Made by a program: the position numbers and the translations under genes. The notes below the pieces were generated by a model. That model saw only the letters and a list, made by a program, of their open reading frames with translations, was not told the DNA's origin and did not search any database. Shown here piece by piece: positions 35,121 through 43,570 of a DNA stretch of 64,000 bases; the first letter of the stretch is position 1, and each line of letters begins with the position of its first letter. Origin of the DNA: Desertivibrio insolitus (GTDB lineage Bacteria; Actinomycetota; Actinomycetes; Actinomycetales; Microbacteriaceae); contig NZ_JAFIQW010000001.1 of the NCBI RefSeq assembly GCF_017355965.1, positions 310,001 through 374,000 on the forward strand, written 5' to 3'.

Positions 35121-36290
35121 ATGCACCTCCCCCGCCGCCGCGCCCTCACAGCAGGCGCCGTCGTGCTCGCGAGCGTCACCGCCCTCGCGGGCTGCGCCTC
35201 GACCTCGAGCACCGCCGGCCCCGACACGAGCGACCTCGAGATCGGCTCCATCGACCTCGCGGCCGCGGGCTGCCCCGACACGATCACGATCCAGACCGAC
35301 TGGAACCCCGAGTCCGAGCACGGCCACCTCTACGAGATGGTCGGCGACGACCCCGAGATCGACGCCGAGAACGCCCGCGTCACCGGCCCGCTCATGGCGG
35401 GCGGCGAGTACACCGGCGTCAACATCCAGGTGCGCTCGGGCGGCCCCGCGATCGGCTTCCAGACCGTCACGAGCCAGCTCTACACCGACCCCGAGATCAC
35501 GATGGGCTACTCCAGCACCGACGAGGCGATCCAGCTCTCGGCCGAGCTGCCCACGGTCGGCGTCTTCGCGCCGCTCGAGATCAACCCGCAGATGATCATG
35601 TGGGACCCGGAGACCTACCCCGAGGTCGAGACGATCGAGCAGCTCGCCGACGAGGGCGCCGTCATCCGCTACTTCGGCGGCGCGGCCTACATGGAGTACC
35701 TGATGGGCGCCGGCATCGTGCCCGCCGAGCAGGCGGACGGCAGCTACGACGGCACCCCGGCGACCTTCGTCGCCTCCGGCGGCGCCGACGGCCAGCAGGG
35801 CTTCGCGAGCGCCGAGCCCTACATCTACGAGAACGAGGTGAGCGAGTGGGGCAAGCCCGTCGCCTTCCAGCTCATCCACGACGCGGGCTTCCCCATCTAC
35901 GCCGCCGCCGTCTCGGTGCGCGCCGATGACCTCGAGTCGATGAGCGGATGCCTCGAGGAGTTCGTCCCCGTGCTGCAGCAGGCCGAGGTCGACTACTTCG
36001 CCGACCCCTCGGAGACCAACGACCTCATCCAGACGCTCGTCGAGGAGTTCGACACCGGCTGGGTCTACTCGCCCGGCGTCGCCGAGTACTCCGTCGAGAC
36101 GATGCAGGAGCTCGGACTCGTGGGCAACGGCTCGAACGACACGATCGGCGACTTCGACCTCGACCGCGTGCAGGAGGTCATCGACCTCGTGACGCCGATC
36201 TTCGCCGGGCTCGACACCCCGCCGGCCGACGGCATCACCCCCGACACCCTGTACACGAACGAGTTCATCGACGAGTCGATCGGCTTCTGA
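35121..36290 (+). CDS. ABC substrate-binding lipoprotein (NMT1/THI5-like)
   Basis: A 389-residue lipoprotein with a twin-arginine-like basic start (HLPRRRALTAGAVV) and lipobox LAGC. The mature part opens with the NMT1-type first strand IQTDWNPESEHGHLY, the pattern seen in binding proteins for pyrimidines, riboflavin and related heterocycles. The ATG at 35121 follows AAGGAG. A long hairpin follows the stop and may raise the abundance of this transcript segment over the genes behind it. Confidence 0.88.
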   Translation: MHLPRRRALTAGAVVLASVTALAGCASTSSTAGPDTSDLEIGSIDLAAAGCPDTITIQTDWNPESEHGHLYEMVGDDPEIDAENARVTGPLMAGGEYTGVNIQVRSGGPAIGFQTVTSQLYTDPEITMGYSSTDEAIQLSAELPTVGVFAPLEINPQMIMWDPETYPEVETIEQLADEGAVIRYFGGAAYMEYLMGAGIVPAEQADGSYDGTPATFVASGGADGQQGFASAEPYIYENEVSEWGKPVAFQLIHDAGFPIYAAAVSVRADDLESMSGCLEEFVPVLQQAEVDYFADPSETNDLIQTLVEEFDTGWVYSPGVAEYSVETMQELGLVGNGSNDTIGDFDLDRVQEVIDLVTPIFAGLDTPPADGITPDTLYTNEFIDESIGF

Positions 36291-36297
36291 TCGACCA

Positions 36298-36332
36298 GGT
36301 GCGGGGGCGCCGACTACCGGCGTCCCCGCACC
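36298..36332 (+). terminator. Intra-operon hairpin after the binding-protein gene
   Basis: A 15-bp stem with one G-T pair (GGTGCGGGGGCGCCG with CGGCGTCCCCGCACC) and an ACTAC loop. No T-run follows, so partial termination or protection of the upstream mRNA is more likely than full termination. Confidence 0.65.
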
Positions 36333-36347
36333 GACCCCGCGCCTCCC

Positions 36348-36399
36348 GCTCCGCCGCTCCGCCGCTCCGCACGCTCCGCACGCTCCGCACGCTCCGCAT
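36348..36399 (+). repeat. Short tandem repeat GCTCCGC(C/AC)
   Basis: The 8-9-mer GCTCCGCC/GCTCCGCAC is repeated six times directly before the FAD oxidase gene. The run ends about a dozen bases before the ATG at 36412. Confidence 0.75.
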
Positions 36400-36411
36400 G
36401 AAAGACCGGTC

Positions 36412-37758
36412 ATGACCCTCGTCTCCTCCCCCGCCTCCGCGCTCGCCGCCCTCGAGGCCGAGCTCGTCGAGCTGCTCGGTGCCCGCTCGGTCTCGAGCGA
36501 CCCCCGCATCCGCGAGCGCGCCTCGGTCGACGGCGCCCGGATGTCCCCGATCCTCACCGAGCGGCTGCCGCTCGGCCTGGCCGACCTCGTCGCCTACCCC
36601 GCCTCCGCCGAGGAGATCGCCGCCGCCGTCGCGGCCGCGGTGCGCCACGGCATCCCCGTCACCCCGCGCGGCAAGGGCACCGGCAACTACGGCCAGGCCA
36701 TTCCGATGCGCGGCGGGCTCGTGCTCGACCTCTCGCGCGCCAAGGCCGTCGTCGCGATCGAGGAGGGCGTCATCACCGCCGAGGCCGGCGCGACGATGAT
36801 GCAGCTCGAGCAGGCCGCCCGCGAGACGGGCCAGCAGATCTGGATGTATCCCTCGACCGTGCAGTCGTCGATCGGCGGCTTCCTCTCCGGCGGCTCCGGC
36901 GGCACGGGGTCGATCGCGCACGGCCGCAACCACGAGGGCTTCGTCGTCGCGCTCGACGTCGTGCACGCGACGGATGACGCACGGCTCGTGCACGTCGAGG
37001 GCGACGCGGCCCAGGAGTACGTGCACAACTACGGCACCGCGGGCATCATCGCCCGCGCGAGCGTGCGGCTCGAGCCGCTGCAGGAGTGGACCGGCTTGTA
37101 CGCGAGCTTCGACACGTTCGAGCAGGCGCTCTCGGTCATCCGCGAATTCGGACAGCTCGAGCCGACGCCCCGGCTCGCCTCGGCCGACCCGGCCGAGATC
37201 GCCGACACCCTGCCCGCCGACCCCGCGATCCCGACCGGCCGCGCGAGCCTGCGCGCCATCGTCGCGGCCGAGGGCGTTCCCGCCGCGACCGCGCTCGTCG
37301 AGAGCGTCGGGGGCCGGGTGGAGGACGTGCGCCCCGGGCCGCAGCAGAGCGTCAAGCTGAGCATGCTCTCCTACAACCACCCCATCGAGTGGCTGCAGAA
37401 GAGCGCCCCCGGCAAGTACTTCCACCTCGAGGTGGGCGGCGACGCCCTCGTCGAGCGCATCGACGACGTCTGCGCCGTGTATCCGGGCGGCCTCCTGCAC
37501 ATCGAGGCGCAGGGCGGGCGGCCGATCGGCATGCTCGCCGGCGAGTACGAGTCGGCCGAGGCGGTGCTCGCGGGCTTCGACGTGCTCGCGGCGCTCGGCG
37601 TCGGCGTGCACAGCCCGCACCAGTGGTTCGTCGACTTCGAGGTCGAGCGCACCCGCCGGCTCGCCGCCGAGACCGACCCGCACGGTCTGCTCAACCCCGG
37701 CAAGCTCGCCGACCCCGACGACCCGCGCGCCGCGCGCAACCCGGGCAAGCTCGCGTGA
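36412..37758 (+). CDS. FAD-binding oxidase (PCMH/GlcD-like)
   Basis: A 448-residue flavoprotein of the FAD_binding_4 class. The FAD loop PRGKGTGNYGQAIPMRGG and the second loop SSIGGFLSGGSGGTGSIAHG fit the PCMH fold, and the end HGLLNPGKLADPDDP is the usual family C-terminus. Members oxidise hydroxy acids, phenols or amines. Here it is coupled by a 4-bp overlap (GTGA) to the creatininase gene and follows an importer. The substrate is not known. Confidence 0.85.
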   Translation: MTLVSSPASALAALEAELVELLGARSVSSDPRIRERASVDGARMSPILTERLPLGLADLVAYPASAEEIAAAVAAAVRHGIPVTPRGKGTGNYGQAIPMRGGLVLDLSRAKAVVAIEEGVITAEAGATMMQLEQAARETGQQIWMYPSTVQSSIGGFLSGGSGGTGSIAHGRNHEGFVVALDVVHATDDARLVHVEGDAAQEYVHNYGTAGIIARASVRLEPLQEWTGLYASFDTFEQALSVIREFGQLEPTPRLASADPAEIADTLPADPAIPTGRASLRAIVAAEGVPAATALVESVGGRVEDVRPGPQQSVKLSMLSYNHPIEWLQKSAPGKYFHLEVGGDALVERIDDVCAVYPGGLLHIEAQGGRPIGMLAGEYESAEAVLAGFDVLAALGVGVHSPHQWFVDFEVERTRRLAAETDPHGLLNPGKLADPDDPRAARNPGKLA

Positions 37759-38549
37759 ACCGCGACCTCAGCACTCTCGCCGGGCCGACCCTCGCGAGCG
37801 CCCTCACCGAGAGCTCCGTCGTCGTGCTGCCGACCGGCGCGATCGAGCACCACGGTCCGCACCTGCCGCTCGCGACCGACTACGTCACCGCGACGACCGT
37901 GGCCGCCGCCGCCGTCGACCGCGCCGTCGGCCAGGGGGTCGACGCCTGGCTCCTCCCGGGCCTCGCCTACACGAAGAGCGACGAGCACCACTGGGCGCCG
38001 GGCACGGTCTGGCTCAGCTGGGACACGCTCATGCGCACCCTCGTCGACATCGGCCGCTCGGTCGCGATGACGCCCGCGCGCAAGCTGCTCTTCGTCAACG
38101 GCCACGGCGGCAACACGGCGCTGCTCTCCGTCGCCCTCCGCGAACTGCGGGTGCGCTTCGGGCTGCAGACGTTCCTCACCGGCACGTCGTCCCCCGCGGG
38201 CGACGGGGTGAACGGGCCCGACGAACTCGGCTTCGGCATCCACGGCGGGCACGCCGAGACGTCGATGATGCTGCACCTTCGCCCCGAACTCGTCGACATG
38301 ACGCTCGCGGAGCGCAACGTGCCCGAGCAGCTCGCCGGGTTCACCCGGCTCGGCTTCCACGGGTCCGCGGTGTTCGGCTGGCAGAGCGACGACTTCACGG
38401 CGTCCGGCGTCATCGGCGACCCCACCGGCGCGACCGCCGAGTGGGGCGTCGAGCTCTTCGAGCGCTCCGTCGCGTCGGTCACCGAGGTGCTCGGCGAGGT
38501 CGCCCGGTTCGAGCGGCGCCCGGATGCCGCGCGCCCGCCGATCGGGTGA
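37755..38549 (+). CDS. Creatininase family amidohydrolase
   Basis: A 264-residue protein with all metal ligands of the creatininase fold: PTGAIEHHGPHLPLATDY, NGHGGNTALL and HGGHAETSM. Relatives include creatinine amidohydrolase, the FAPy formamide deformylase of flavin synthesis and MftE. Hydrolysis of a cyclic or linear amide is the common reaction. It is the last gene of the operon beginning at 32194. No creatinase or sarcosine oxidase is near, which argues against simple creatinine use. Confidence 0.87.
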   Translation: MNRDLSTLAGPTLASALTESSVVVLPTGAIEHHGPHLPLATDYVTATTVAAAAVDRAVGQGVDAWLLPGLAYTKSDEHHWAPGTVWLSWDTLMRTLVDIGRSVAMTPARKLLFVNGHGGNTALLSVALRELRVRFGLQTFLTGTSSPAGDGVNGPDELGFGIHGGHAETSMMLHLRPELVDMTLAERNVPEQLAGFTRLGFHGSAVFGWQSDDFTASGVIGDPTGATAEWGVELFERSVASVTEVLGEVARFERRPDAARPPIG

Positions 38550-38585
38550 TGCCGTGATCCAGCCACCCCGTGTCATCCTGAGCAG

Positions 38586-39161
38586 GTGACCGCCATCACC
38601 GGAATCCCGCTCAACCTGCTGCGCACCTGGCTGCCGGGGAACAACGAGCGGGAGCGCCCCCAGATCGTGCTCTCGACCGTGCACGACGGCCGCCCCGACG
38701 CCCGCACCGTGCTGCTGAGCGAGTGGGACGCCGAGGGCTTCTTCTTCCACACCGACTCCCGGTCGCGCAAGGTCGCCGACATCCGCGAGAACCCCAACGT
38801 CTCACTCGTCGTGCTGTGGCCGGGCTTCACCCGGCAGCTCACGGTGCAGGGCGTCGCGGAGATCGCCCCCGCCGACGAGCAGGTCGCCGCGTACGAGCGG
38901 CGCTCCCCGTATCTGAAGGCGCTCGCCTGGCTCAACGACGACGAGCTGGCGCAGCTGCCGCGTTCGGAGCGAGTCGCCCGCTGGGAGGCGTTCCTCGAGC
39001 AGACGGATGTCTCGGCGGTCGAGCCGCCCGCGACGTGGATCGGCTTCCGGGTGCGTCCGACCCGGCTCACGTTCTGGGAGAGCGACCCCGACACGGCGAG
39101 CCGCCGCACCGAGTTCACGCACACGGATCAGGGCTGGGAACAGCGCTTCCTCCCCGGCTGA
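38586..39161 (+). CDS. Pyridoxamine 5'-phosphate oxidase family protein
   Basis: A 191-residue FMN-binding split-barrel protein with the PNPOx pattern: PDARTVLLSEWDAEGFFFHTDSRSRKVADI, VLWPGFTRQLTVQGVAE and the C-terminal dimer domain WIGFRVRPTRLTFWES. The C-terminus departs from PdxH (the usual RL-x-P ending is shortened to QRFLPG), so it may act on a different substrate. The GTG at 38586 starts 37 bp after the creatininase gene. Confidence 0.8.
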   Translation: MTAITGIPLNLLRTWLPGNNERERPQIVLSTVHDGRPDARTVLLSEWDAEGFFFHTDSRSRKVADIRENPNVSLVVLWPGFTRQLTVQGVAEIAPADEQVAAYERRSPYLKALAWLNDDELAQLPRSERVARWEAFLEQTDVSAVEPPATWIGFRVRPTRLTFWESDPDTASRRTEFTHTDQGWEQRFLPG

Positions 39162-39182
39162 ACCGGTGCCATGCTGGGCGCC

Positions 39183-39641
39183 ATGAAGCTGCTCACCGTC
39201 GCGCGCATCGCCTCCGTCGCCGCGCCCGTGCTCGCGGCGGTGATCGTCGCCGTGCGGTACCCGACCCTGCCGGAGACGGTGCCCATCCACTTCGACATCA
39301 CGGGTGGGGCCGACCTCTTCGGCCCGCGCTGGTTGGTCTTCGTGCTCGTCGGCCTGTGGCTCGCGATCGCGGTGCTGCTCGTCGCGCTCTCGACTCGGCC
39401 GGAGAAGCTGAACTACCCCTCCGCGCCGCCCGCCGGCGCGGCCGAGCGGCTGTACCGCACGGGCACCTGGCTGCTCGTCGGCACCGCCCTCGCCGTCGCG
39501 GTGCTCTTCGCCGGGGCGCTCGCGCTCGTGGTCGGGCTGCCCGCGGCGCCGCTGCTCTGGCTCGGCGGGCTCGCCCTGGCGGCGATCCTCGTGGTCGGCT
39601 TCGTGCGGATGAGCCGCGTCACGAAGACCCGCTCCGCCTGA
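39183..39641 (+). CDS. DUF1648-type membrane protein
   Basis: A 152-residue protein with four predicted helices. The first loop carries the DUF1648 motif YPTLPETVPIHFDITGGAD. Proteins of this kind (SdpI-like) are small membrane components of unknown role. The second ATG (39183) is preferred because the helix begins directly after it; an in-frame ATG at 39171 would add four residues. Confidence 0.75.
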   Translation: MKLLTVARIASVAAPVLAAVIVAVRYPTLPETVPIHFDITGGADLFGPRWLVFVLVGLWLAIAVLLVALSTRPEKLNYPSAPPAGAAERLYRTGTWLLVGTALAVAVLFAGALALVVGLPAAPLLWLGGLALAAILVVGFVRMSRVTKTRSA

Positions 39642-39715
39642 GCCCGGTTCCTGACCCGGGCCCTGCTGGGCCCCGTCGCGCCGGGCCGCGAAATCTCCCC
39701 GTCACAGCCCGTCGG

Positions 39716-39721
39716 TAGCAT
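39716..39721 (+). promoter_or_regulatory. -10-like box for the allantoinase gene
   Basis: TAGCAT ends seven bases before the ATG at 39729. GTCACA occurs 22 bases before the CATG, and the uricase gene has GTCACA and CCGGCGCATG at the same spacing. Confidence 0.45.
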
Positions 39722-39728
39722 CCGGCGC

Positions 39729-41069
39729 ATGAACGAGTACGGCGACGAGTACGACATCGTGTTCCGCGCGTCATCCGCCCTGCTCGACGGCGGCTTCCGC
39801 CCCGCGGAACTCGGCGTCGTCGACGGGCGCATCGCCCGGATCGCCGACGCGGGCGCGATGCTGAAGGGCCGCGAGGAGGTCGACGTCGCCGACGGCGTGC
39901 TGCTGCCGGGGCTCGTCGACACGCACGTGCACGTCAACGAGCCCGGGCGCACCGAGTGGGAGGGCTTCGCCTCGGCCACCGCCGCCGCGGCCGCGGGCGG
40001 GGTGACGACCCTCGTCGACATGCCCCTCAACAGCATCCCGCCGACGACGAGCGTCGAGGCGCTCGAGACGAAGCGGGCGGTCGCGGCCGCGAAGGCCCGC
40101 ATCGACGTCGGCTTCTGGGGCGGCGCCGTGCCCGAGAACCTCGGCTCCCTGCGGCCCCTGCACGACGCCGGCGTCTTCGGCTTCAAGGCGTTCCTCGCCC
40201 CCTCCGGGGTCGACGAGTTCGGACACCTCGACACCGGGCAGCTGAACCGCGCGCTCGACGAGCTCGCGGGCTTCGGCGGTCTCCTGCTCGTCCACGCGGA
40301 GGACCCGAGTGTGCTCGAGGCCTCCGGCAACGACGGCGGCCGCGACTACGCGGCGTTCGTCGCGTCGCGGCCGGATGCCGCGGAGCAGACGGCCATCGAG
40401 CACGTCATCGACGGCGTGCGGCGCACCGGCGCGCGGGCGCACATCCTGCACCTCTCGAGCGCGGCCGCCCTGCCGGCGATCCGCGCGGCCAAGGCGGAGG
40501 GGCTGCCGCTCACCGTCGAGACGTGCCCGCACTACCTGACCCTCGCCGAGGAGCGGATCCCCGACGGTGCGACGCAGTTCAAGTGCTGCCCGCCGATCCG
40601 CGACGACGCGAACCGCGACGCGCTGTGGGACGCCCTCCTCGACGGCACGATCGACCTCGTCGTGACCGACCACTCCCCCTCGACCGCCGACCTGAAGTTC
40701 GCGGGCGACGGCGACTTCGGCGTCGCTTGGGGCGGCATCGCCGGGCTCCAGCTCGGCCTGCCCGCCGTGTGGACCGAGGCGCGCGCCCGCGGCATCCGGC
40801 TCGAGCGGGTGGTCGGGTGGATGAGCTCGGCGCCCGCCCGCTTCGCCGGGTTCGACGGCAAGGGCGGCATCCGCGTCGGCGGCGACGCCGACCTCGTGCA
40901 CTTCGACCCCGAGGCCGTGTTCACGGTCGACGCGGCCTCCCTGCTGCACCGCAACCCGGTCAGCGCCTACGACGGGCGCGAGCTCGCCGGGGTCGTGCGG
41001 GCGACGTGGCTGCGGGGCAGCGCGGTGAGCGGCGACGGGGCGCCGCAGGGGCGGCTGCTGACGCGGTAA
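39729..41069 (+). CDS. allB: Allantoinase
   Basis: Allantoinase opens the hydantoin ring of allantoin to give allantoate. The 446-residue cyclic amidohydrolase has the metal motif [17 protein letters not shown], the carboxylated-lysine segment [20 protein letters not shown] and TDHSPST. The HVNEPGR form marks allantoinase over dihydroorotase (HLREPG). It is followed by uricase and the guanine deaminase gene, which supports the assignment. Confidence 0.92.
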   Translation: MNEYGDEYDIVFRASSALLDGGFRPAELGVVDGRIARIADAGAMLKGREEVDVADGVLLPGLVDTHVHVNEPGRTEWEGFASATAAAAAGGVTTLVDMPLNSIPPTTSVEALETKRAVAAAKARIDVGFWGGAVPENLGSLRPLHDAGVFGFKAFLAPSGVDEFGHLDTGQLNRALDELAGFGGLLLVHAEDPSVLEASGNDGGRDYAAFVASRPDAAEQTAIEHVIDGVRRTGARAHILHLSSAAALPAIRAAKAEGLPLTVETCPHYLTLAEERIPDGATQFKCCPPIRDDANRDALWDALLDGTIDLVVTDHSPSTADLKFAGDGDFGVAWGGIAGLQLGLPAVWTEARARGIRLERVVGWMSSAPARFAGFDGKGGIRVGGDADLVHFDPEAVFTVDAASLLHRNPVSAYDGRELAGVVRATWLRGSAVSGDGAPQGRLLTR

Positions 41070-41126
41070 CACCGCGCTCCCCCGACGGAAACACCCCGGT
41101 CACATGAGGGTGCGAGACTCCGGCGC

Positions 41127-42020
41127 ATGGCAGTGATCCTCGGCGACGACACGTACGGCAAGGCGGAGAACCGCGTCGTGCGTATCGTGCGCGACACCCC
41201 GCGGCACGAGATCCGCGACCTCAACGTCTCGACCAACCTGCGCGGCGACTTCTCCGCCGCCTACCTCGAGGGCGACCAGGGCGCGGTGCTCCCCACCGAC
41301 AGCCAGAAGAACACGGCGTTCGCCTATGCGAAAAGCGTCGGGGTCGACTGCATCGAGCAGTACGGCCTCGCGCTCGCGCGGCACTTCGTCGCGGACGTCG
41401 CGCCCGTGGCATCCGCCCGCGTCGAGGTCGAGGAGTACGCCTGGACCCGGGTCGAGGTCGACGGCGCCGAGCACGACCACACGTTCGTGCGCTCCGGGCA
41501 GGAGGTGCGCACCGCGGCGATCACCGTCGACGCCGAGGGCGAGTGGGTGGTCGGCGGGCTGAAGGACCTCACGATCCTCAAGTCGACCGGCAGCGAGTTC
41601 CGCGGCTTCCTCACCGACGAGTACACGACCCTCCCCGAGACCGACGACCGCATCATGGCGACCTCGCTCGTCGCCCGCTGGCGCTTCGGCACCACGGACG
41701 TCGCGTGGAACGACGTCTACGCCTCGGTCAGGCGGATCCTCGTCCGCGAGTTCGCCACGCTGCACTCGCTCGCGCTGCAGCAGACGCTGTGGCACATGGG
41801 CCGCGCCGTGATCGAGGCGCACCCCGAGATCGTCGAGGTGCGGCTCGCCGCGCCGAACAAGCACCACTTCCTCGTCGACCTCTCCCCGTTCGGGCTCGAG
41901 AACCCGGGCGAGGTGTTCATCGCCGCCGACCGGCCCTACGGGCTCATCCAGGCGACCGTGACGACGGATGACGCGCCGCCCGCCGGCTCCGCCTGGCTCG
42001 AGGGATCGGGGCGCGCATGA
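41127..42020 (+). CDS. uox: Urate oxidase (uricase, cofactor-independent)
   Basis: Uricase oxidises urate to 5-hydroxyisourate with O2 and no cofactor. The 297-residue protein is a double T-fold with the catalytic Lys of DDTYGKAENRV, the Thr of LPTDSQKNTAFAYA, and the C-terminal APNKHHFLVDLSPFGLEN region. The next step is supplied by uraH and uraD on the opposite strand. The stop overlaps the guanine deaminase start by four bases (ATGA). Confidence 0.93.
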   Translation: MAVILGDDTYGKAENRVVRIVRDTPRHEIRDLNVSTNLRGDFSAAYLEGDQGAVLPTDSQKNTAFAYAKSVGVDCIEQYGLALARHFVADVAPVASARVEVEEYAWTRVEVDGAEHDHTFVRSGQEVRTAAITVDAEGEWVVGGLKDLTILKSTGSEFRGFLTDEYTTLPETDDRIMATSLVARWRFGTTDVAWNDVYASVRRILVREFATLHSLALQQTLWHMGRAVIEAHPEIVEVRLAAPNKHHFLVDLSPFGLENPGEVFIAADRPYGLIQATVTTDDAPPAGSAWLEGSGRA

Positions 42021-42523
42021 CCGCGCCGATCTCCCGCAGCGGCGGCGTCGCGCACGACGGCGACGCACTCTGGCTCGAGCGCGCCGTCGAGCTCGCCACC
42101 GCGAACGTCGCCGACGGCGGCGGACCGTTCGGCGCCGTCATCGTGCGCGACGGCGGACTCGTCGCCGTCGGGCAGAACCGGGTCACCCGCGACCTGGACC
42201 CCACCGCCCACGCCGAGGTGCAGGCCATCCGCGCCGCGTGCCAGGCGCTCGGCACGTTCTCGCTCGAGGGCTGCACGCTCTACACGTCGTGCGAGCCGTG
42301 CCCGCTCTGCGTCTCCGCCTCGCTGTGGTCTCGGCTCGACCGGGTCGTGTTCGCCGCCGACCGCACGGATGCCGCGCGCGGCGGCTTCGACGACAGCGCG
42401 TTCTACGACCTGCTCGCCCAGGAGCGGTCGACGTGGCCGATGCCCGTCGAGGCGCTCCGCATCGACGGCTCGCCCGCCCCGTTCGACGCGTGGCTCGCCC
42501 GGGAGGGGCGGACGCACTACTGA
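42017..42523 (+). CDS. Guanine deaminase (CDA fold)
   Basis: A 168-residue cytidine-deaminase-fold enzyme. The zinc site is HAEVQAIRAA and TSCEPCPLC. The length and the C-terminal region with FYDLLAQE fit the GuaD type that converts guanine to xanthine, placing it at the entry to the xanthine-urate route here. tRNA-adenosine deaminase (TadA) is similar but would not be expected to be coupled to uricase. Confidence 0.85.
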   Translation: MTAPISRSGGVAHDGDALWLERAVELATANVADGGGPFGAVIVRDGGLVAVGQNRVTRDLDPTAHAEVQAIRAACQALGTFSLEGCTLYTSCEPCPLCVSASLWSRLDRVVFAADRTDAARGGFDDSAFYDLLAQERSTWPMPVEALRIDGSPAPFDAWLAREGRTHY

Positions 42524-42550
42524 GCACTCGGCGCCCCCGGCATCCGTGTA

Positions 42551-42619
42551 GCTAACGGAGGAGAAATCGGCGTTCCCGGTCGGAAAGCGACCGATTGGGC
42601 CGGAATCTCCTCCGTTAGC
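42551..42619. repeat. Palindromic intergenic repeat, copy 2
   Basis: GCTAACGGAGGAGA (42551-42564) and TCTCCTCCGTTAGC (42606-42619) are perfect 14-bp inverted arms. Inner pairings (GGTCG with CGACC, AATCGG with CCGATT) extend the structure. It shares TAACGGAGG and GGAATC-N-CCTCCG with the copy at 1124-1198. It may also end transcription between convergent guaD and uraH. Confidence 0.65.
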
Positions 42620-42704
42620 GACCGCGGACTCGCTGGAGCGGACGCGGGCCGGTCGCGAACCGCAGGCATCGGCCGCCCGGCCTACGTGGCGACCGACGGA
42701 GCTT

Positions 42705-43037
42705 TCAGCTCCCCCGGTACGTCGAGTACCCGAAGGGCGACAGCAGGAGCGGCACGTGGTGGTGCGATCCGTCGCTCACCTCGAAGACGACGTGCACCTC
42801 GGGAAAGAACGTGGGCTGCAGGCTCGACGTGAAGTACGCCGCCGTGTCGAAGGCGAGCCGGTAGCGGCCGTGGGTCACGTGCTCGGCGGTGAGGTCGGCG
42901 ATGCGTCCGTCGCGGTCGGTGGTGCCGGTGGCGACGTCGACCCACGCGCCGTCCTCGAGCCGCGACAGCAGCACGGGCACGCCGGCGGCGGGGGCTCCCT
43001 GGGCCGTGTCGAGCACGTGGGTCGTGATCGCGCTCAC
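42705..43037 (-). CDS. uraH: 5-hydroxyisourate hydrolase
   Basis: A transthyretin-like protein (110 aa) that hydrolyses 5-hydroxyisourate to OHCU. It has the N-terminal THVLDTAQGAPA with the catalytic His, the HGRYRLAFDTAAYF strand and the diagnostic C-terminal tetrapeptide YRGS. The start overlaps the stop of uraD (ATGA), so the two enzymes are made together. Confidence 0.93.
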   Translation of the reverse strand: MSAITTHVLDTAQGAPAAGVPVLLSRLEDGAWVDVATGTTDRDGRIADLTAEHVTHGRYRLAFDTAAYFTSSLQPTFFPEVHVVFEVSDGSHHHVPLLLSPFGYSTYRGS

Positions 43038-43528
43038 GACGCGTACTCGGCGAAGGTCGACCGCAGGCGCATGAGTGCGATCTCGCGCAGCTGGTCGGCG
43101 ACCGTGCGCAGCTCCGTGTCGTCGTCGAGTTCGAGGCGCCGCTCGAGCTCCTTGACGATCGCCTCACGGGTTCGTCCGGCGGCCGCGATGATGAAGACGC
43201 GGCCGAAGCGCTCCTCGTAGCGGCGGTTGCCCTCGGCGAGGCGGCGGTCGAGCTCGGGCGTTCCGGATGCCGCGACGGCCTGCTCGCGGCGCGAGAACTC
43301 GCTCGCGGCGTCGTCGCCCGTCGGGCGCTCACCGATGCGCGGGTGGGCCGCGACGGCCTCGTCGACCTCCTCGGGGCTGAGCGGCGTCGCCGCGTTGCTC
43401 GCGGCGATCAGGAGTTCGTCGAGGGTGTCGAAGGGCGCCTCTCGTTCGACGTCCTCGACCCAGCGCCGCACGTGCAGCGCCGTCTCGAGTGCCTCGTGGA
43501 GCCGTTCTGGATCGACGTCGCGCAACAT
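43034..43528 (-). CDS. uraD: OHCU decarboxylase
   Basis: UraD converts OHCU stereospecifically to S-allantoin. The 164-residue all-helical protein has the catalytic histidine in AAHPRIGERP and the downstream GRTREAIVKELERRL region. The ATG is at 43526-43528; it is divergent from the mocA-like gene. Confidence 0.9.
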   Translation of the reverse strand: MLRDVDPERLHEALETALHVRRWVEDVEREAPFDTLDELLIAASNAATPLSPEEVDEAVAAHPRIGERPTGDDAASEFSRREQAVAASGTPELDRRLAEGNRRYEERFGRVFIIAAAGRTREAIVKELERRLELDDDTELRTVADQLREIALMRLRSTFAEYAS

Positions 43529-43557
43529 CCGGCATCTCCGTTCCGCTGAGTGGTCGC

Positions 43558-43563
43558 TATAAC
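43558..43563 (+). promoter_or_regulatory. -10 box TATAAC for the mocA-like gene
   Basis: TATAAC lies seven bases before the ATG at 43571, with no ribosome site, which fits a leaderless start. It is in the divergent uraD/mocA promoter. Confidence 0.5.
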
Positions 43564-43570
43564 AGTACCC

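Noticed and set aside
36348-36399. CRISPR-like array
   Set aside because: The units are 8-9 bp with no spacers; it is a simple tandem repeat.
37755-38549. Creatinine utilisation operon
   Set aside because: No creatinase, sarcosine oxidase or creatinine permease is present, and the creatininase family has several other activities.
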